The notes under the pieces are model-generated. The model was not told the origin of the DNA, ran no database searches, and worked only from the letters and a program-made list of their open reading frames with translations. 64,000 nucleotides of DNA from Anaerobranca gottschalkii DSM 13577. GTDB lineage: Bacteria; Bacillota; Proteinivoracia; Proteinivoracales; Proteinivoracaceae. Location of the stretch: contig NZ_FOIF01000003.1 of assembly GCF_900111575.1 (NCBI RefSeq), positions 39,510 to 103,509 on the forward strand, in the 5' to 3' direction. The position numbers and the translations under genes were made by a program. Positions 45,169 to 54,629 of this stretch are shown piece by piece; the first letter of the stretch is position 1; each line of letters starts with the position of its first letter.

Positions 45169-45338
45169 ATCCTGAAAAGCGATTAAAAAGTATACCAACC
45201 TTTGCTAAACGTATTTCTCAGCCAGATAAAGAGTATAAGGAATTAAAACTAGAACTATGGGAAGAAGCTAGAAGGAGAAATTGTGATGTCAATGACTTAC
45301 GGCTAGCTGTTGATTTTTATGAAGAAATAGAGTGGTAG
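45165..45338 (+). CDS. Small charged protein (57 aa) coupled to the DUF6904-like gene
   Basis: The start codon overlaps the previous stop (ATGA), a strong sign of real translation. The protein is rich in Glu, Lys and Arg and is predicted helical (LKLELWEEARRRNCDVNDLR). It is unrecognised. By size and coupling it could be an accessory or an antitoxin-like partner of the preceding protein, which is speculation. Confidence 0.6.
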   Translation: MNPEKRLKSIPTFAKRISQPDKEYKELKLELWEEARRRNCDVNDLRLAVDFYEEIEW

Positions 45339-45362
45339 TCACTAATGGTAAAAGACTAAAAA

Positions 45363-45429
45363 AAGGGTTTCCAGACATTGATCATTCTCTTGGCTATTAT
45401 GCCTGAGGTGACAATGTCAGGAAACCCTT
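45363..45429. terminator. Long hairpin between the island genes and hsdR (bidirectional terminator)
   Basis: AAGGGTTTCCAGACATTG (45363-45380) pairs with CAATGTCAGGAAACCCTT (45412-45429) with a single mismatch. The 31-base interior has a further GGC/GCC stem. It ends both the plus-strand unit and the minus-strand hsd operon and is longer than the other terminators here. Confidence 0.75.
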
Positions 45430-45456
45430 ATTGTTTTGGGGAATATATAAACTATC

Positions 45457-48400
45457 TTACACTAACCCAAAATACTTATCAAAGAAAGATATTAATTTTT
45501 CAATGACAAACTGTTTTTTAGCTAATCTGTTATTATTACCAAAGCGGGAAATGGGTGGTAAAATCTTATCGATACTTGTTCCAGTAGTTTTTAAAATACC
45601 GTCTCTGAAAGAACCTTCAATAAATTTTCTTGTCTCATCTGGTTTTAATCGCTCTTCTTTAATAATATTTTCTAAATCAATTTCTTTTTGATTCAAGATA
45701 AATTTACGCCAATCATCGTCTATATTAGTGGTTAGGTTTATAGTGTTAATAAATTTATCTATTAATTCCTTTTTACTTCTAAGTTCTATACTTGAGTTAA
45801 CAGCTTTATCAATAGAAACAAGTATGTTTTTATCAGTACAGTTAGATTCATAATATTTTGCAACTAACATTAGTATATAATCAATATTTACTTCAATTTG
45901 TTTTATCAACTCAATCTCAAATTCAATATCATCATTAATATTTTCTTTATTAGCCCTTTCATCTTTTCTGAAAACTTGGTAAAGGTCAATATATACACTT
46001 TGGTAATCTTGGAAATCACGTTCATTTAGAATTTCTTTACCTTCAAAATCATCAAAAGCAGTTAATATGTTTCTAATACGAAGTATAGAACCAAATAGTT
46101 TTATAAATTCCTTTTGAGCTTCTTCACCAATTATTGCTTTTCCTAATGGATAATCTTTTTGTAATCTAGCTATTAATTCAGTATATCCAGGATAGTATTT
46201 GCCATTTTCGTCATAGCCGTTGTAATAATCGTTAAAGGTTTTTAATAAAACAACACCACCGGCATTCTTATCGCCGAAAAGTGCAATAGCATCATCGGTT
46301 GCTTGTTTTAAATCTCTAAAACAAACAATATTTCCATAAGTTTTCACAGAGTTTAATATTCTGTTTGTTCTCGAAAAGGCTTGAATTAATCCGTGATATT
46401 TTAAGTTTTTATCTACCCAAAGGGTGTTAAGTGTAGTAGCATCAAAACCAGTTAAAAACATATTAACTACTATCAATAAGTCTACTTCACGGTTTTTAAC
46501 CCTTTGGGAGAGGTCTTTATAATAGTTTTGAAATTTATCTGCTGAAGTATCAAAATTAGTGTTAAATATCTTGTTGTAATCGGAAATAACAGACTCTAAG
46601 AATTCCCTTGCAGATGAATCAAGCTTATCAGTTTCAAATTCTTCATCAGGGAAAATATCCTCTGGATCATCTTCATTAGGACTAAAACTGAAAATAGTAG
46701 CAACAATTAAATCTCTATTTCTTTCTTTTAATTGACGTTTAAATTCGGTGTAATATTTCATTGCCATAGGTATCGAATCTACAGCAAAGATAGAATTAAA
46801 CCCTGCAATCCTTTGACCTTTTAATGAATAAAAACTATTACGTTTAGTTTTTTGGTCAAAATGATCTAAAATATAGGTTGTAACTTCTTTAATTCTTTCA
46901 GGGGCTAATAAAGCCCTTTCAATATCTATTGAACGAACCTTAGTATCATTTATATTGTCTTTCTCTTTAATTGTATTTATGAAGTCTATTCTAAATGGTA
47001 ATACATTCCCATCGTTTATTGCATCTACAATTGTATAAGTATGAAGTTTATCGCCAAATACTTGTTCAGTTGTCTTTTTAAGGGGGTTTTTACTACTACT
47101 ACTTGCATTTACAGGGAAAATAGGGGTTCCAGTAAATCCAAAAATATAGTATTTTTTAAAGGATTTTATAATTTTATTATGCATCTCTCCAAATTGAGAA
47201 CGGTGACATTCATCAAATATTAAAACTACATTTTTTTTATAAATGGGATGTTCTTTGTTTTTTGATATAAATCTATCTAATTTTTGGATAGTTGTTATTA
47301 TAATTCTGACATTAGGATCTTCTAATTGTTTTTGAAGAATTTTGGTAGAAGTATTGCCATTGGCAGCTCCTTTTTCAAAACGGTCATATTCCTTCATTGT
47401 TTGGTAATCAAGGTCTTTGCGGTCTACAATAAATAGTACTTTATCAATATAGCTTAAGGAACTTGCCAATTGGGCTGTTTTGAAACTGGTTAGTGTTTTA
47501 CCAGAACCTGTGGTATGCCAAATATATCCTCCTGCCGATATAGTTCCCATCTTCTTATAATTTGTTGCTATTGCTATCCGAGATAAAATTCGTTCTGTTG
47601 CTGCTATTTGATAAGGACGCATAACTAATAAAAGGTTTTCTGTAGTGAAAACACAATATTTTGTTAATATGTTTAAAAGGGTGTGTTTAGCAAAAAATGT
47701 TTTAGTAAAATCAATTAGGTCAGGAATAATTTTATTATTAGCATCAGCCCAAAAGCTTGTAAATTCGAAGCTGTTACTTGTTTTTTTACTCTTTTTCCTT
47801 TCAGCTGCCCTTTGCTCTTTTATATGGGCATTACGGGTTGTATTACTGTAATATTTGGTATGGGTGCCATTTGAAATTACGAAGATATGAATATATTCAA
47901 ATAAACCAGAAGATGCCCAGAAACTATCCCGTTGATAGCGATTAATTTGGTTAAAAGCTTCCCTTATTGCAACACCTCTTCGCTTTAGTTCCACATGGAC
48001 AATAGGAAAACCATTTACCAAAATAGTAACATCATAACGGGTTTTATGGGTACCACCTGATTCTTCATATTGATTTATTACTTGTAAAGAATTGTTATGA
48101 ATATTTTTTTTGTCTATAAGGTATATGTTTTTAGTTGTTCCATCATCTCTTTTTAGTATTTGTATATGGTCATCTTGAATCTTTCTAGTTTTTTCTATAA
48201 TACCTTCATTGGGATTAGCTAAAGATTCTGAAAAAAATCTTTTCCATTCGTTATCGGTGAAAGTAAAATCATTTAACTTTTCCAGTTGTTTTCTCAGGTT
48301 TTGAATTAATTCAGTTTCATTATTAATTTTAAGATATTCATATCCCTGAGAAGATAATAGGTTAATAAATTCATTTTCAAGTTCTGCTTCGCTTTGATAT

Positions 48401-48486
48401 TTTTTTGAACGTACTCGATAATCAGCAAAATACTCAGAAACAACAGTAGATTCATCGGTACTTGCTACTATATTATATATGCTCAT
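45457..48486 (-). CDS. hsdR: Type I restriction endonuclease subunit R
   Basis: The 1009-aa motor and nuclease subunit of a type I restriction enzyme translocates DNA and cuts far from the site. The N-terminal PD-(D/E)xK nuclease has D152 and E166-x-K168 (VHVELKRRG). The helicase part has Walker A TTGSGKTLT, DECHRS as the DEAH-like box and GFTGTP. The C-terminal region is helical. It follows hsdS by 11 bp with GGAGGCGG upstream. The gene appears intact. Confidence 0.95.
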   Translation of the reverse strand: MSIYNIVASTDESTVVSEYFADYRVRSKKYQSEAELENEFINLLSSQGYEYLKINNETELIQNLRKQLEKLNDFTFTDNEWKRFFSESLANPNEGIIEKTRKIQDDHIQILKRDDGTTKNIYLIDKKNIHNNSLQVINQYEESGGTHKTRYDVTILVNGFPIVHVELKRRGVAIREAFNQINRYQRDSFWASSGLFEYIHIFVISNGTHTKYYSNTTRNAHIKEQRAAERKKSKKTSNSFEFTSFWADANNKIIPDLIDFTKTFFAKHTLLNILTKYCVFTTENLLLVMRPYQIAATERILSRIAIATNYKKMGTISAGGYIWHTTGSGKTLTSFKTAQLASSLSYIDKVLFIVDRKDLDYQTMKEYDRFEKGAANGNTSTKILQKQLEDPNVRIIITTIQKLDRFISKNKEHPIYKKNVVLIFDECHRSQFGEMHNKIIKSFKKYYIFGFTGTPIFPVNASSSSKNPLKKTTEQVFGDKLHTYTIVDAINDGNVLPFRIDFINTIKEKDNINDTKVRSIDIERALLAPERIKEVTTYILDHFDQKTKRNSFYSLKGQRIAGFNSIFAVDSIPMAMKYYTEFKRQLKERNRDLIVATIFSFSPNEDDPEDIFPDEEFETDKLDSSAREFLESVISDYNKIFNTNFDTSADKFQNYYKDLSQRVKNREVDLLIVVNMFLTGFDATTLNTLWVDKNLKYHGLIQAFSRTNRILNSVKTYGNIVCFRDLKQATDDAIALFGDKNAGGVVLLKTFNDYYNGYDENGKYYPGYTELIARLQKDYPLGKAIIGEEAQKEFIKLFGSILRIRNILTAFDDFEGKEILNERDFQDYQSVYIDLYQVFRKDERANKENINDDIEFEIELIKQIEVNIDYILMLVAKYYESNCTDKNILVSIDKAVNSSIELRSKKELIDKFINTINLTTNIDDDWRKFILNQKEIDLENIIKEERLKPDETRKFIEGSFRDGILKTTGTSIDKILPPISRFGNNNRLAKKQFVIEKLISFFDKYFGLV

Positions 48487-48497
48487 TCTACCGCCTC

Positions 48498-49688
48498 CTA
48501 GTTTTTTGATGGAAGTGGTTTAAAGGATAATAGTTTGTCTCTATAATATTCATATTGTTTTTTTCTTGCTTCAAGTTCAGCAGTAAGTTCAGCAGTAAGT
48601 TCAGTAAACTTGTCTAATATGCGAACTATTTCCTGCTGGACTAGTAGTGGGGGAAGGGGAATTGTGATTTTAGACAATGATTCAATAGGTAATCTAAAAC
48701 GTGCGCCAGGTTCAACTTTATTATTAATTTTATGAATACCCACGTTAGATCTAAGATAGTACATAAGATATTCTTGAGAAACTTTTTCTATATTAATACC
48801 AAATACAATATACATAGGGCTTACAATAACGGGTTCATTTTCTTTTAACCATGCAATAGAACCAATATTTATTCGAGAAGGATTATACACGAACATACCA
48901 TTATGAACAACTTTATAATTTGATGTATCTTCACTTGTAATTTGTCTATCAAAATATTCTGATGTTGGTACAAGAATTCCGTTGTTGGTAACGCTATATA
49001 CTTTATCGTATATACATTGTTTGTTCCGTTCTTTTGTTTCAAAAATAATATCTCCTAACTTTTTATACTCCACCCCATCAGGACACAATTCTCTTATTAA
49101 TTTGCTCATTTGATTTTCACTTAGCAAAGATAAATCAAAAGTTAATAACTTCTCCCTATAATACTCATACTGCTTTTTTCTTGCTTCAAGTTCAGCAGTA
49201 AGTTCAGCAGTAAGTTCAGTAAACTTGTCTAATATGCGAACTATTTCCTGCTGGACTGGTAGTGGGGGAAGTGGGATAACTAATCTTGCTACATCTTTTG
49301 AGTAAACATGTGGGACTCCTCCGCCCTTTTGCATACTATATATGACTTGTTGTTTATTAACTAAAGAGTAAAATAAATATTTTACTAATAAGTTATCTGT
49401 TTTTGGTTCGATTGTAAATGCGTCAGATATAAAAACGGGGATATTCCAGTAAGACACAAAACCTGCAAATGCACCACTACTTGAAACAGCAATTGTCTCA
49501 CCACTTTTATTAAACTTATCAATATAATAAGCAGGTGTTCTTCCACCAGCAATGACGGGATAATCTCCTTCGTTTAATTGTTTTTTTGTTATTGATTCTC
49601 CTTTTTTAAAATTACAAATTTCCCCTAACTCTTTATACTCCACCCCATCAGGACACAATTCATTTATTAATTCTTCCAATTTGCTCAT
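48498..49688 (-). CDS. hsdS: Type I restriction-modification specificity subunit S
   Basis: The 396-aa DNA-recognition subunit has two target recognition domains and two conserved helical regions. It is clearly a tandem duplication: MSKL...ELCPDGVEYK occurs at residue 1 and again at about 194, and both halves end with PLPPL.VQQEIVRILDK followed by FTELTAELTAELEARKK. The TAEL units are 12-bp DNA repeats like those that set recognition-site spacing in EcoR124-type enzymes. The first codon overlaps the hsdM stop by one base (TAATG). The recognition sequence cannot be predicted. Confidence 0.93.
   Translation of the reverse strand: MSKLEELINELCPDGVEYKELGEICNFKKGESITKKQLNEGDYPVIAGGRTPAYYIDKFNKSGETIAVSSSGAFAGFVSYWNIPVFISDAFTIEPKTDNLLVKYLFYSLVNKQQVIYSMQKGGGVPHVYSKDVARLVIPLPPLPVQQEIVRILDKFTELTAELTAELEARKKQYEYYREKLLTFDLSLLSENQMSKLIRELCPDGVEYKKLGDIIFETKERNKQCIYDKVYSVTNNGILVPTSEYFDRQITSEDTSNYKVVHNGMFVYNPSRINIGSIAWLKENEPVIVSPMYIVFGINIEKVSQEYLMYYLRSNVGIHKINNKVEPGARFRLPIESLSKITIPLPPLLVQQEIVRILDKFTELTAELTAELEARKKQYEYYRDKLLSFKPLPSKN
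48559..48642 (-). repeat. 84-bp direct repeat in hsdS (distal copy, with 12-bp TAEL repeats)
   Basis: By eye, identical over 84 bp to 49174-49257, and continuing with one mismatch for 13 more bases. It encodes the C-terminal conserved helix of the second half of HsdS and contains the 12-bp unit AGTTCAGCAGTA twice in tandem plus a partial third. Confidence 0.9.
49174..49257 (-). repeat. 84-bp direct repeat in hsdS (central copy, with 12-bp TAEL repeats)
   Basis: Matching copy to 48559-48642. This copy encodes the central spacer between the two target recognition domains, where a change in TAEL copy number would alter the recognition-site spacing. Confidence 0.9.
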
Positions 49689-51256
49689 TACTCTGCCACC
49701 TCAATCTCTGAAATAATCTTATTAATTTCTTCCCTTAATTTCTTTTGTCTTTCAACTATTTCTTTTATTTCAGCATTAAGAGCGACAATATCTATCTTTT
49801 CTCTTGTATCTTCTTTTTCTACATATGTAGATACTGAAAGGTTATAATCTTGTTTTTCAATTTCTTCTTTTGGTACAAGTTTAGTAAAATGTTTTACATC
49901 TTTTCTGTCTATATAAGCATTTAGTATTTTTTCGATGTTATCTTGAGAAAGCTTATTATTTTTTGTAACTTTAACAAATTCATTGGAAGCATCTATAAAT
50001 AAAATATTGTTATCGGATTTTGATTTTTTTAATACCATAATACAAGTTGCTATACTTGTTCCAAAAAATAGGTTGTCAGGTAATTGAATAATACAATCTA
50101 TAAAGTTATTTTCAACTAAATACTTTCTTATTTTTTGTTCAGCTCCGCCACGATATAAAACACCTGGGAAGCATACTATTGCTGCTGTTCCATTGGTAGC
50201 TAACCAAGAAAGGCTATGCATTATAAATGCAAGGTCTGCTTTAGATTTAGGAGCAAGAACTCCTGCAGGTGAAAAACGAGGGTCATTTATTAGTAAAGGA
50301 TTACTATCTCCATCCCATTTAACAGAATAAGGAGGGTTTGAAACTATAGCTTCAAAAGGTTCATCATCCCAATGTAGGGGTTCAGTTAATGTGTTTCCGT
50401 GACCAATATTAAATTTATTATAGTCAATGTCATGTAAAAACATATTGATCCTGCAAAGGTTATAAGTAGTAATATTAATTTCTTGTCCAAAGAAACCTTG
50501 GCGAACATTATCTTTACCTAATATTTTGGCAAATTTTAAAAGCAAAGAACCAGAACCACATGCCGGGTCATAAACTTTATTAACTTCTGTTTTGCCTACT
50601 AAAGCGATTCGTGCTAATAATTCCGATACTTCTTGAGGGGTGAAAAATTCACCACCACTTTTACCGGCATTTGAAGCATACATTGCCATTAAGAATTCAT
50701 AAGCATCACCGAAGGTGTCAATAGAACTATCCTTATAATCGCCAAGTTGCATACTCGCTATACCATTTAAAATCTTAACCAATGTTTCATTTCGTTTTGC
50801 TACCGTTGAACCTAATTTATTGCTATTTAAATCGAGATCATCAAATAATCCTTTAAAGTTATCTTCATTTTCTGTTCCTTGAGCCGATGATTCAATGTTT
50901 TTAAATATTTTGGCAAGGGTTTCATTTAGATTTTCATCATCAGCTGCACGGCGAAGGACATTTTCGAATAGTTCACTTGGCAAAATAAAAAATCCTTTTG
51001 ATGGAATTATATCTTCCCGTGCTTGTTCAGCTTCTTCATCTGATAATTTAGCGTAATCAAAATCTTTATTACCAACTTCCCATTCTCCTTCATTTATATA
51101 GGCAGTTATATTTTCAGAAATATAACGGTAGAATAAGAATCCAAGGACATATTGTTTAAAGTCCCAACCATCTACACTTCCACGGAGATCATTAGCTATA
51201 TTCCATATTGTGCGATATAATTCTGCTCTTTCTTGTTCTTTTTTGTTATCAATCAT
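49688..51256 (-). CDS. hsdM: Type I restriction-modification DNA methyltransferase subunit M
   Basis: This 522-aa N6-adenine methyltransferase works with HsdS, and with HsdR for restriction. The N-terminal helical HsdM domain (WDFKQYVLGFLFYRYISE) is followed by the SAM-binding motif DPACGSGSLLLK and the catalytic motif IVSNPPYSVKW. A C-terminal coiled-coil-like tail follows (EIVERQKKLREEINKI). It is first in the operon hsdM-hsdS-hsdR and has AAGGAAGGGG before its ATG. Confidence 0.96.
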   Translation of the reverse strand: MIDNKKEQERAELYRTIWNIANDLRGSVDGWDFKQYVLGFLFYRYISENITAYINEGEWEVGNKDFDYAKLSDEEAEQAREDIIPSKGFFILPSELFENVLRRAADDENLNETLAKIFKNIESSAQGTENEDNFKGLFDDLDLNSNKLGSTVAKRNETLVKILNGIASMQLGDYKDSSIDTFGDAYEFLMAMYASNAGKSGGEFFTPQEVSELLARIALVGKTEVNKVYDPACGSGSLLLKFAKILGKDNVRQGFFGQEINITTYNLCRINMFLHDIDYNKFNIGHGNTLTEPLHWDDEPFEAIVSNPPYSVKWDGDSNPLLINDPRFSPAGVLAPKSKADLAFIMHSLSWLATNGTAAIVCFPGVLYRGGAEQKIRKYLVENNFIDCIIQLPDNLFFGTSIATCIMVLKKSKSDNNILFIDASNEFVKVTKNNKLSQDNIEKILNAYIDRKDVKHFTKLVPKEEIEKQDYNLSVSTYVEKEDTREKIDIVALNAEIKEIVERQKKLREEINKIISEIEVAE

Positions 51257-51577
51257 TTTAAAACCCCTTCCTTTAGATAAATTTATTAATGTAACAAAAT
51301 AAGAGAGTTATGTAAAATAATAGAAAAAATTACATATACTATTATATTCAAAATATAGTTTATCAAAATACATAGTAAATCTCAATAATGTTAAATTCTA
51401 GTTAGCATCTTTATTTTGTTCTGTAATTAAATTCGTGATAAATATTGAATTTCCTTTAATTTAACAAAGTTTTCGTTAGAAAATATACAGTTAAAGGTGA
51501 AATATCTTCTAACAACAAACAACTCCTTTATTCAAGGGATTTTCCCTAAAATAAAGGAGTTGTGTCTTTATAACTAC
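51257..51577. other. Gene-free stretch upstream of hsdM
   Basis: About 320 AT-rich bases should hold the hsdM promoter (minus strand), plus the terminator at 51519-51563. No ORF or other repeat was found. Confidence 0.5.
51519..51563. terminator. Terminator downstream of the DUF1622 gene
   Basis: ACAACTCCTTTATT pairs perfectly with AATAAAGGAGTTGT, with an inner AGGGA/TCCCT stem. It ends the minus-strand DUF1622 transcript. Confidence 0.82.
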
Positions 51578-51994
51578 CTACATATCACATTGCTTACTTT
51601 TGTTTAATTTTGGTAGTAAACCTGATTTTTCATCAAGTTCCTCTTCTTCTTTAATCATTTTAATACTATGGTGTACTTCCCAGCTAACTAAAACAGAAAC
51701 AATGACGTGTAAAATAATAATAGCACCAACGATAGCTAAGTCTTTGTATTCCCTTATGGTGATCAAACGCAATATCTCAGCTGCCAGGTAAAATTGTAAA
51801 CCCATAGCTATACCTCTACCAAAACGAATTCTTATTTCCGTAGAGGATTGACAGAATTTCAAGGTGAAAAATTTAATTAAAGCTACTAGTCCTACATAGA
51901 TAATAACTCCTGCCCCTAATAATTCTAAAAGCAGAATAAGGAGCATTGTTAGTTCAAGGACCAAATGATGCAAAACCTCATATAGAGCATGCAT
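51578..51994 (-). CDS. DUF1622 family membrane protein
   Basis: This 138-aa protein has three hydrophobic segments. The conserved middle part FGRGIAMGLQFYLAAEILRL is typical of DUF1622, a family of small bacterial membrane proteins of unknown function. A charged Glu-rich C-terminus follows the last helix. GAAAGAAGG precedes the ATG. It marks the return to ordinary genes after the defence island. Confidence 0.82.
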   Translation of the reverse strand: MHALYEVLHHLVLELTMLLILLLELLGAGVIIYVGLVALIKFFTLKFCQSSTEIRIRFGRGIAMGLQFYLAAEILRLITIREYKDLAIVGAIIILHVIVSVLVSWEVHHSIKMIKEEEELDEKSGLLPKLNKSKQCDM

Positions 51995-52140
51995 AAAAAA
52001 ACCTTCTTTCTATTATTTAATTTTATGATACCAGTTATATTCTAATTAGTTTTTTTTCTATTTTCAAGGGGAGAAATAAAAAAATTTAAAGTTAGATAGT
52101 TTTTAGAAGGTATTTTTGTTAATTTATAGAAATATGTTAA

Positions 52141-52863
52141 ATGGGGGTAAAGATCTCCTACCCAGTTTTATATATGCATGATGGTCAAAACTTATTTTTC
52201 CCAGAAGAGTCGTCATTTAATATGGCATGGGAAGTGGGAAAAACCTTAGATGAACTCTATAGTAAGGGAGATAATAGGGGAATTATTGTAGTGGCTATCG
52301 ACAATAATCAAGAAGGTTTTAAAAGGTTTGACGAGTATTCCCCTTGGGAAGTAACCTGTTTAAAAGAATTTAAAAACTGGACAACTAAGGATAAAATAGG
52401 GGGAGAAGGTGTAGGGTATGGAGCATTTATCGCTGAAACTTTAAAACCAATGATCGATAAAAAATATCGGACTTTATCAGAAAGAAAATATACTGCTATT
52501 TCGGGAAGTTCTATGGGAGCAATAATCTCTTTATATATCGGTATTAAATATAACAGTGTTTTTTCTAGAATTGGAGCCTTTTCACCTGCTATTTGGGCAG
52601 TAAAAAAAGAGCTATATTCCTTTTTAGAGGGGGAGAATCTAGAAGATACCCTGATATATTTAGACATTGGTAAAAATGAAAGGAGCAATAAAGATAAGAA
52701 GGATTTTGAAGAAATTTATGTAAAAGATGCAATTGAGTTACATGAATATCTACAAAAAAGAATAGGAAATAATAAACTAAAATTTGTTTTAGATGAAAAT
52801 GGATACCATAATGAACTGAGTTGGGGTATTCGTTTTCCAGAATTCATAAAATGGATTTTTTAA
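52141..52863 (+). CDS. Alpha/beta-hydrolase esterase (Fes/esterase D-like), N-terminally short
   Basis: This 240-aa serine esterase has the nucleophile elbow SGSSMGA, a likely acid in YLDIGKNE and a C-terminal histidine in GYHNELSW. The opening SYPVLYMHDGQNLFFPE normally lies some 20-40 residues into such proteins, after RxIRVYLPPxY-type strands. Here it begins at residue 6, an in-frame stop lies directly before the ATG, and no clear ribosome binding site is seen. The gene may therefore have lost its 5' end or be poorly expressed. It is followed 18 bp later by the peptidase gene. Confidence 0.75.
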   Translation: MGVKISYPVLYMHDGQNLFFPEESSFNMAWEVGKTLDELYSKGDNRGIIVVAIDNNQEGFKRFDEYSPWEVTCLKEFKNWTTKDKIGGEGVGYGAFIAETLKPMIDKKYRTLSERKYTAISGSSMGAIISLYIGIKYNSVFSRIGAFSPAIWAVKKELYSFLEGENLEDTLIYLDIGKNERSNKDKKDFEEIYVKDAIELHEYLQKRIGNNKLKFVLDENGYHNELSWGIRFPEFIKWIF

Positions 52864-52881
52864 AAACAGGAGGGAAAAGGA

Positions 52882-54576
52882 ATGAAATTTAGTCAGTTTG
52901 AGTATGTAAGGCCCGATTTAACCGGAGTAGAAAAAGAGTTTAAAGAACTTCTACAAGCCTTTGAAGGTGCTACAACCTTTGAAGAACAAGACAGGGTTAT
53001 GAAAGAAATAAACCGGTTGAGAAGTGAAGTAGAGTCGATGCAACAAATAGTTTATATTCGCCACACAATCGATACCAATGACGAGTTTTATAAAGGAGAA
53101 ATGGATTATTTCGATGAAGTCGGACCATTGTATGAAGGAATGATTAGTGAATATTACAAAGCTTTAGTAGACTCAAAGTTTAGAACTGAATTAGAAAAAA
53201 AATGGGGCTCACAACTTTTTGCCATTGCAGAAACGACACTAAAAACCTTTAAACCAGAGATTATAGAAGATTTACAACAAGAGAATAAATTGACAACAGA
53301 GTATACAAAATTATTGGCTTCAGCAAAGATATTTTTTGAAGGTGAAGAAAGAAACTTAGCTCAATTAGGACCTTTTTTACAATCAAAGGATAGAGAAATC
53401 CGGAAAAAGGCCAATGAAGCAAAATACAATTTCTTTAGAGAAAATGAGGCTAAGTTTGATGAAATTTATGATAAGTTAGTAAAAGTAAGGACCCAAATAG
53501 CTAAAAAATTAGGTTATGAAAACTTTATTCCCTTAGCCTATGCCCGTTTAAATAGAACCGATTACAATCCAGAGATGGTGGCAAATTTCCGAAAACAAGT
53601 AGAAAAGTACATAGTTCCAGTTGCTAGTAAACTAAAGGAAAGGCAAAAAGAGAGAATAGGGGTAGAAGAGCTAAAATACTATGACGATGCCTTTAGTTTT
53701 AAAACAGGAAATCCAACCCCTAAAGGTGACCCCCAATGGATTATAGAAAATGGTAAAAAAATGTATGAAGAATTATCTCCAGAAACCCATGAGTTCTTCG
53801 GGTTTATGGTGGAAAATGAGTTAATGGATCTACTAAGTAAAAAAGGGAAGGCATCGGGAGGTTATTGTACCTATATCAGCAAATATAAATCACCATTCAT
53901 ATTTGCCAACTTTAACGGTACAGCAGGGGATATTGATGTCCTAACCCATGAAGCAGGTCACGCCTTTCAAGTTTACCAAAGTAGAGGGTATGAAGTTCCC
54001 GAATACGGTTTCCCTACATTAGAAGCCTGTGAAATCCATTCAATGAGTATGGAATTTTTCACTTGGCCATGGATGGACTTATTCTTTAAAGAAGACACAG
54101 AAAAATATAAATTCTCCCATTTAAGTGAAGGATTATTGTTTATCCCCTATGGTGTAACGGTAGATGAGTTCCAACATTTTATTTATGAAAATCCAGATAT
54201 CACCCCTGAAGAGAGGAAAAGGGCGTGGAGGGAAATTGAGAAAAAATACCTGCCCCACAGAAATTACGATGAAAATGATTATTTAGAGAGGGGTGGCTTC
54301 TGGTATCAACAAGGCCATATCTTTAAAAATCCCTTCTACTACATTGATTACACCTTAGCTCAAATCTGTGCTTTCCAATTTTGGAAAAAGGCTAAAACTG
54401 ATAGGGAAGGTGCTTGGCAGGATTACTTGACATTGTGTAAAGCCGGTGGAAGTATGTCCTTTGTAAAACTTGTGGAATTAGCTAATCTAAAATCACCCTT
54501 TGAAGAAGGTTGTGTAAAATGGGTAATCGATGATATAGAAGCTTGGCTAAATTCCGTTGATGACAAAAAACTGTAA
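52882..54576 (+). CDS. Oligoendopeptidase, M3 family
   Basis: This cytosolic zinc metallopeptidase (564 aa) degrades short peptides. The HExxH zinc motif is in DVLTHEAGHAFQVY (about residues 350-363), and the third ligand region follows in LEACEIHSMSMEFF. The family and length agree with the clan of PepF-like M3 enzymes of Firmicutes. CAGGAGGG precedes the ATG. Confidence 0.94.
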   Translation: MKFSQFEYVRPDLTGVEKEFKELLQAFEGATTFEEQDRVMKEINRLRSEVESMQQIVYIRHTIDTNDEFYKGEMDYFDEVGPLYEGMISEYYKALVDSKFRTELEKKWGSQLFAIAETTLKTFKPEIIEDLQQENKLTTEYTKLLASAKIFFEGEERNLAQLGPFLQSKDREIRKKANEAKYNFFRENEAKFDEIYDKLVKVRTQIAKKLGYENFIPLAYARLNRTDYNPEMVANFRKQVEKYIVPVASKLKERQKERIGVEELKYYDDAFSFKTGNPTPKGDPQWIIENGKKMYEELSPETHEFFGFMVENELMDLLSKKGKASGGYCTYISKYKSPFIFANFNGTAGDIDVLTHEAGHAFQVYQSRGYEVPEYGFPTLEACEIHSMSMEFFTWPWMDLFFKEDTEKYKFSHLSEGLLFIPYGVTVDEFQHFIYENPDITPEERKRAWREIEKKYLPHRNYDENDYLERGGFWYQQGHIFKNPFYYIDYTLAQICAFQFWKKAKTDREGAWQDYLTLCKAGGSMSFVKLVELANLKSPFEEGCVKWVIDDIEAWLNSVDDKKL

Positions 54577-54581
54577 AAGTG

Positions 54582-54604
54582 AGGCCGCAATGATTTTGCG
54601 GCCT
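54582..54604. terminator. Bidirectional terminator between the M3 peptidase and YgiQ genes
   Basis: AGGCCGCAA and TTGCGGCCT form a perfect 9-bp GC-rich stem with a 5-base loop and pyrimidine-rich follow-on. Confidence 0.9.
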
Positions 54605-54629
54605 TTCCCTTTCCTTTGGTAATAAAATA

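Noticed and set aside
48559..49257. Spaced repeats in hsdS considered as a CRISPR array
   Set aside because: The two 84-bp copies are more than 500 bp apart and the 12-bp units are coding TAEL repeats without spacers.
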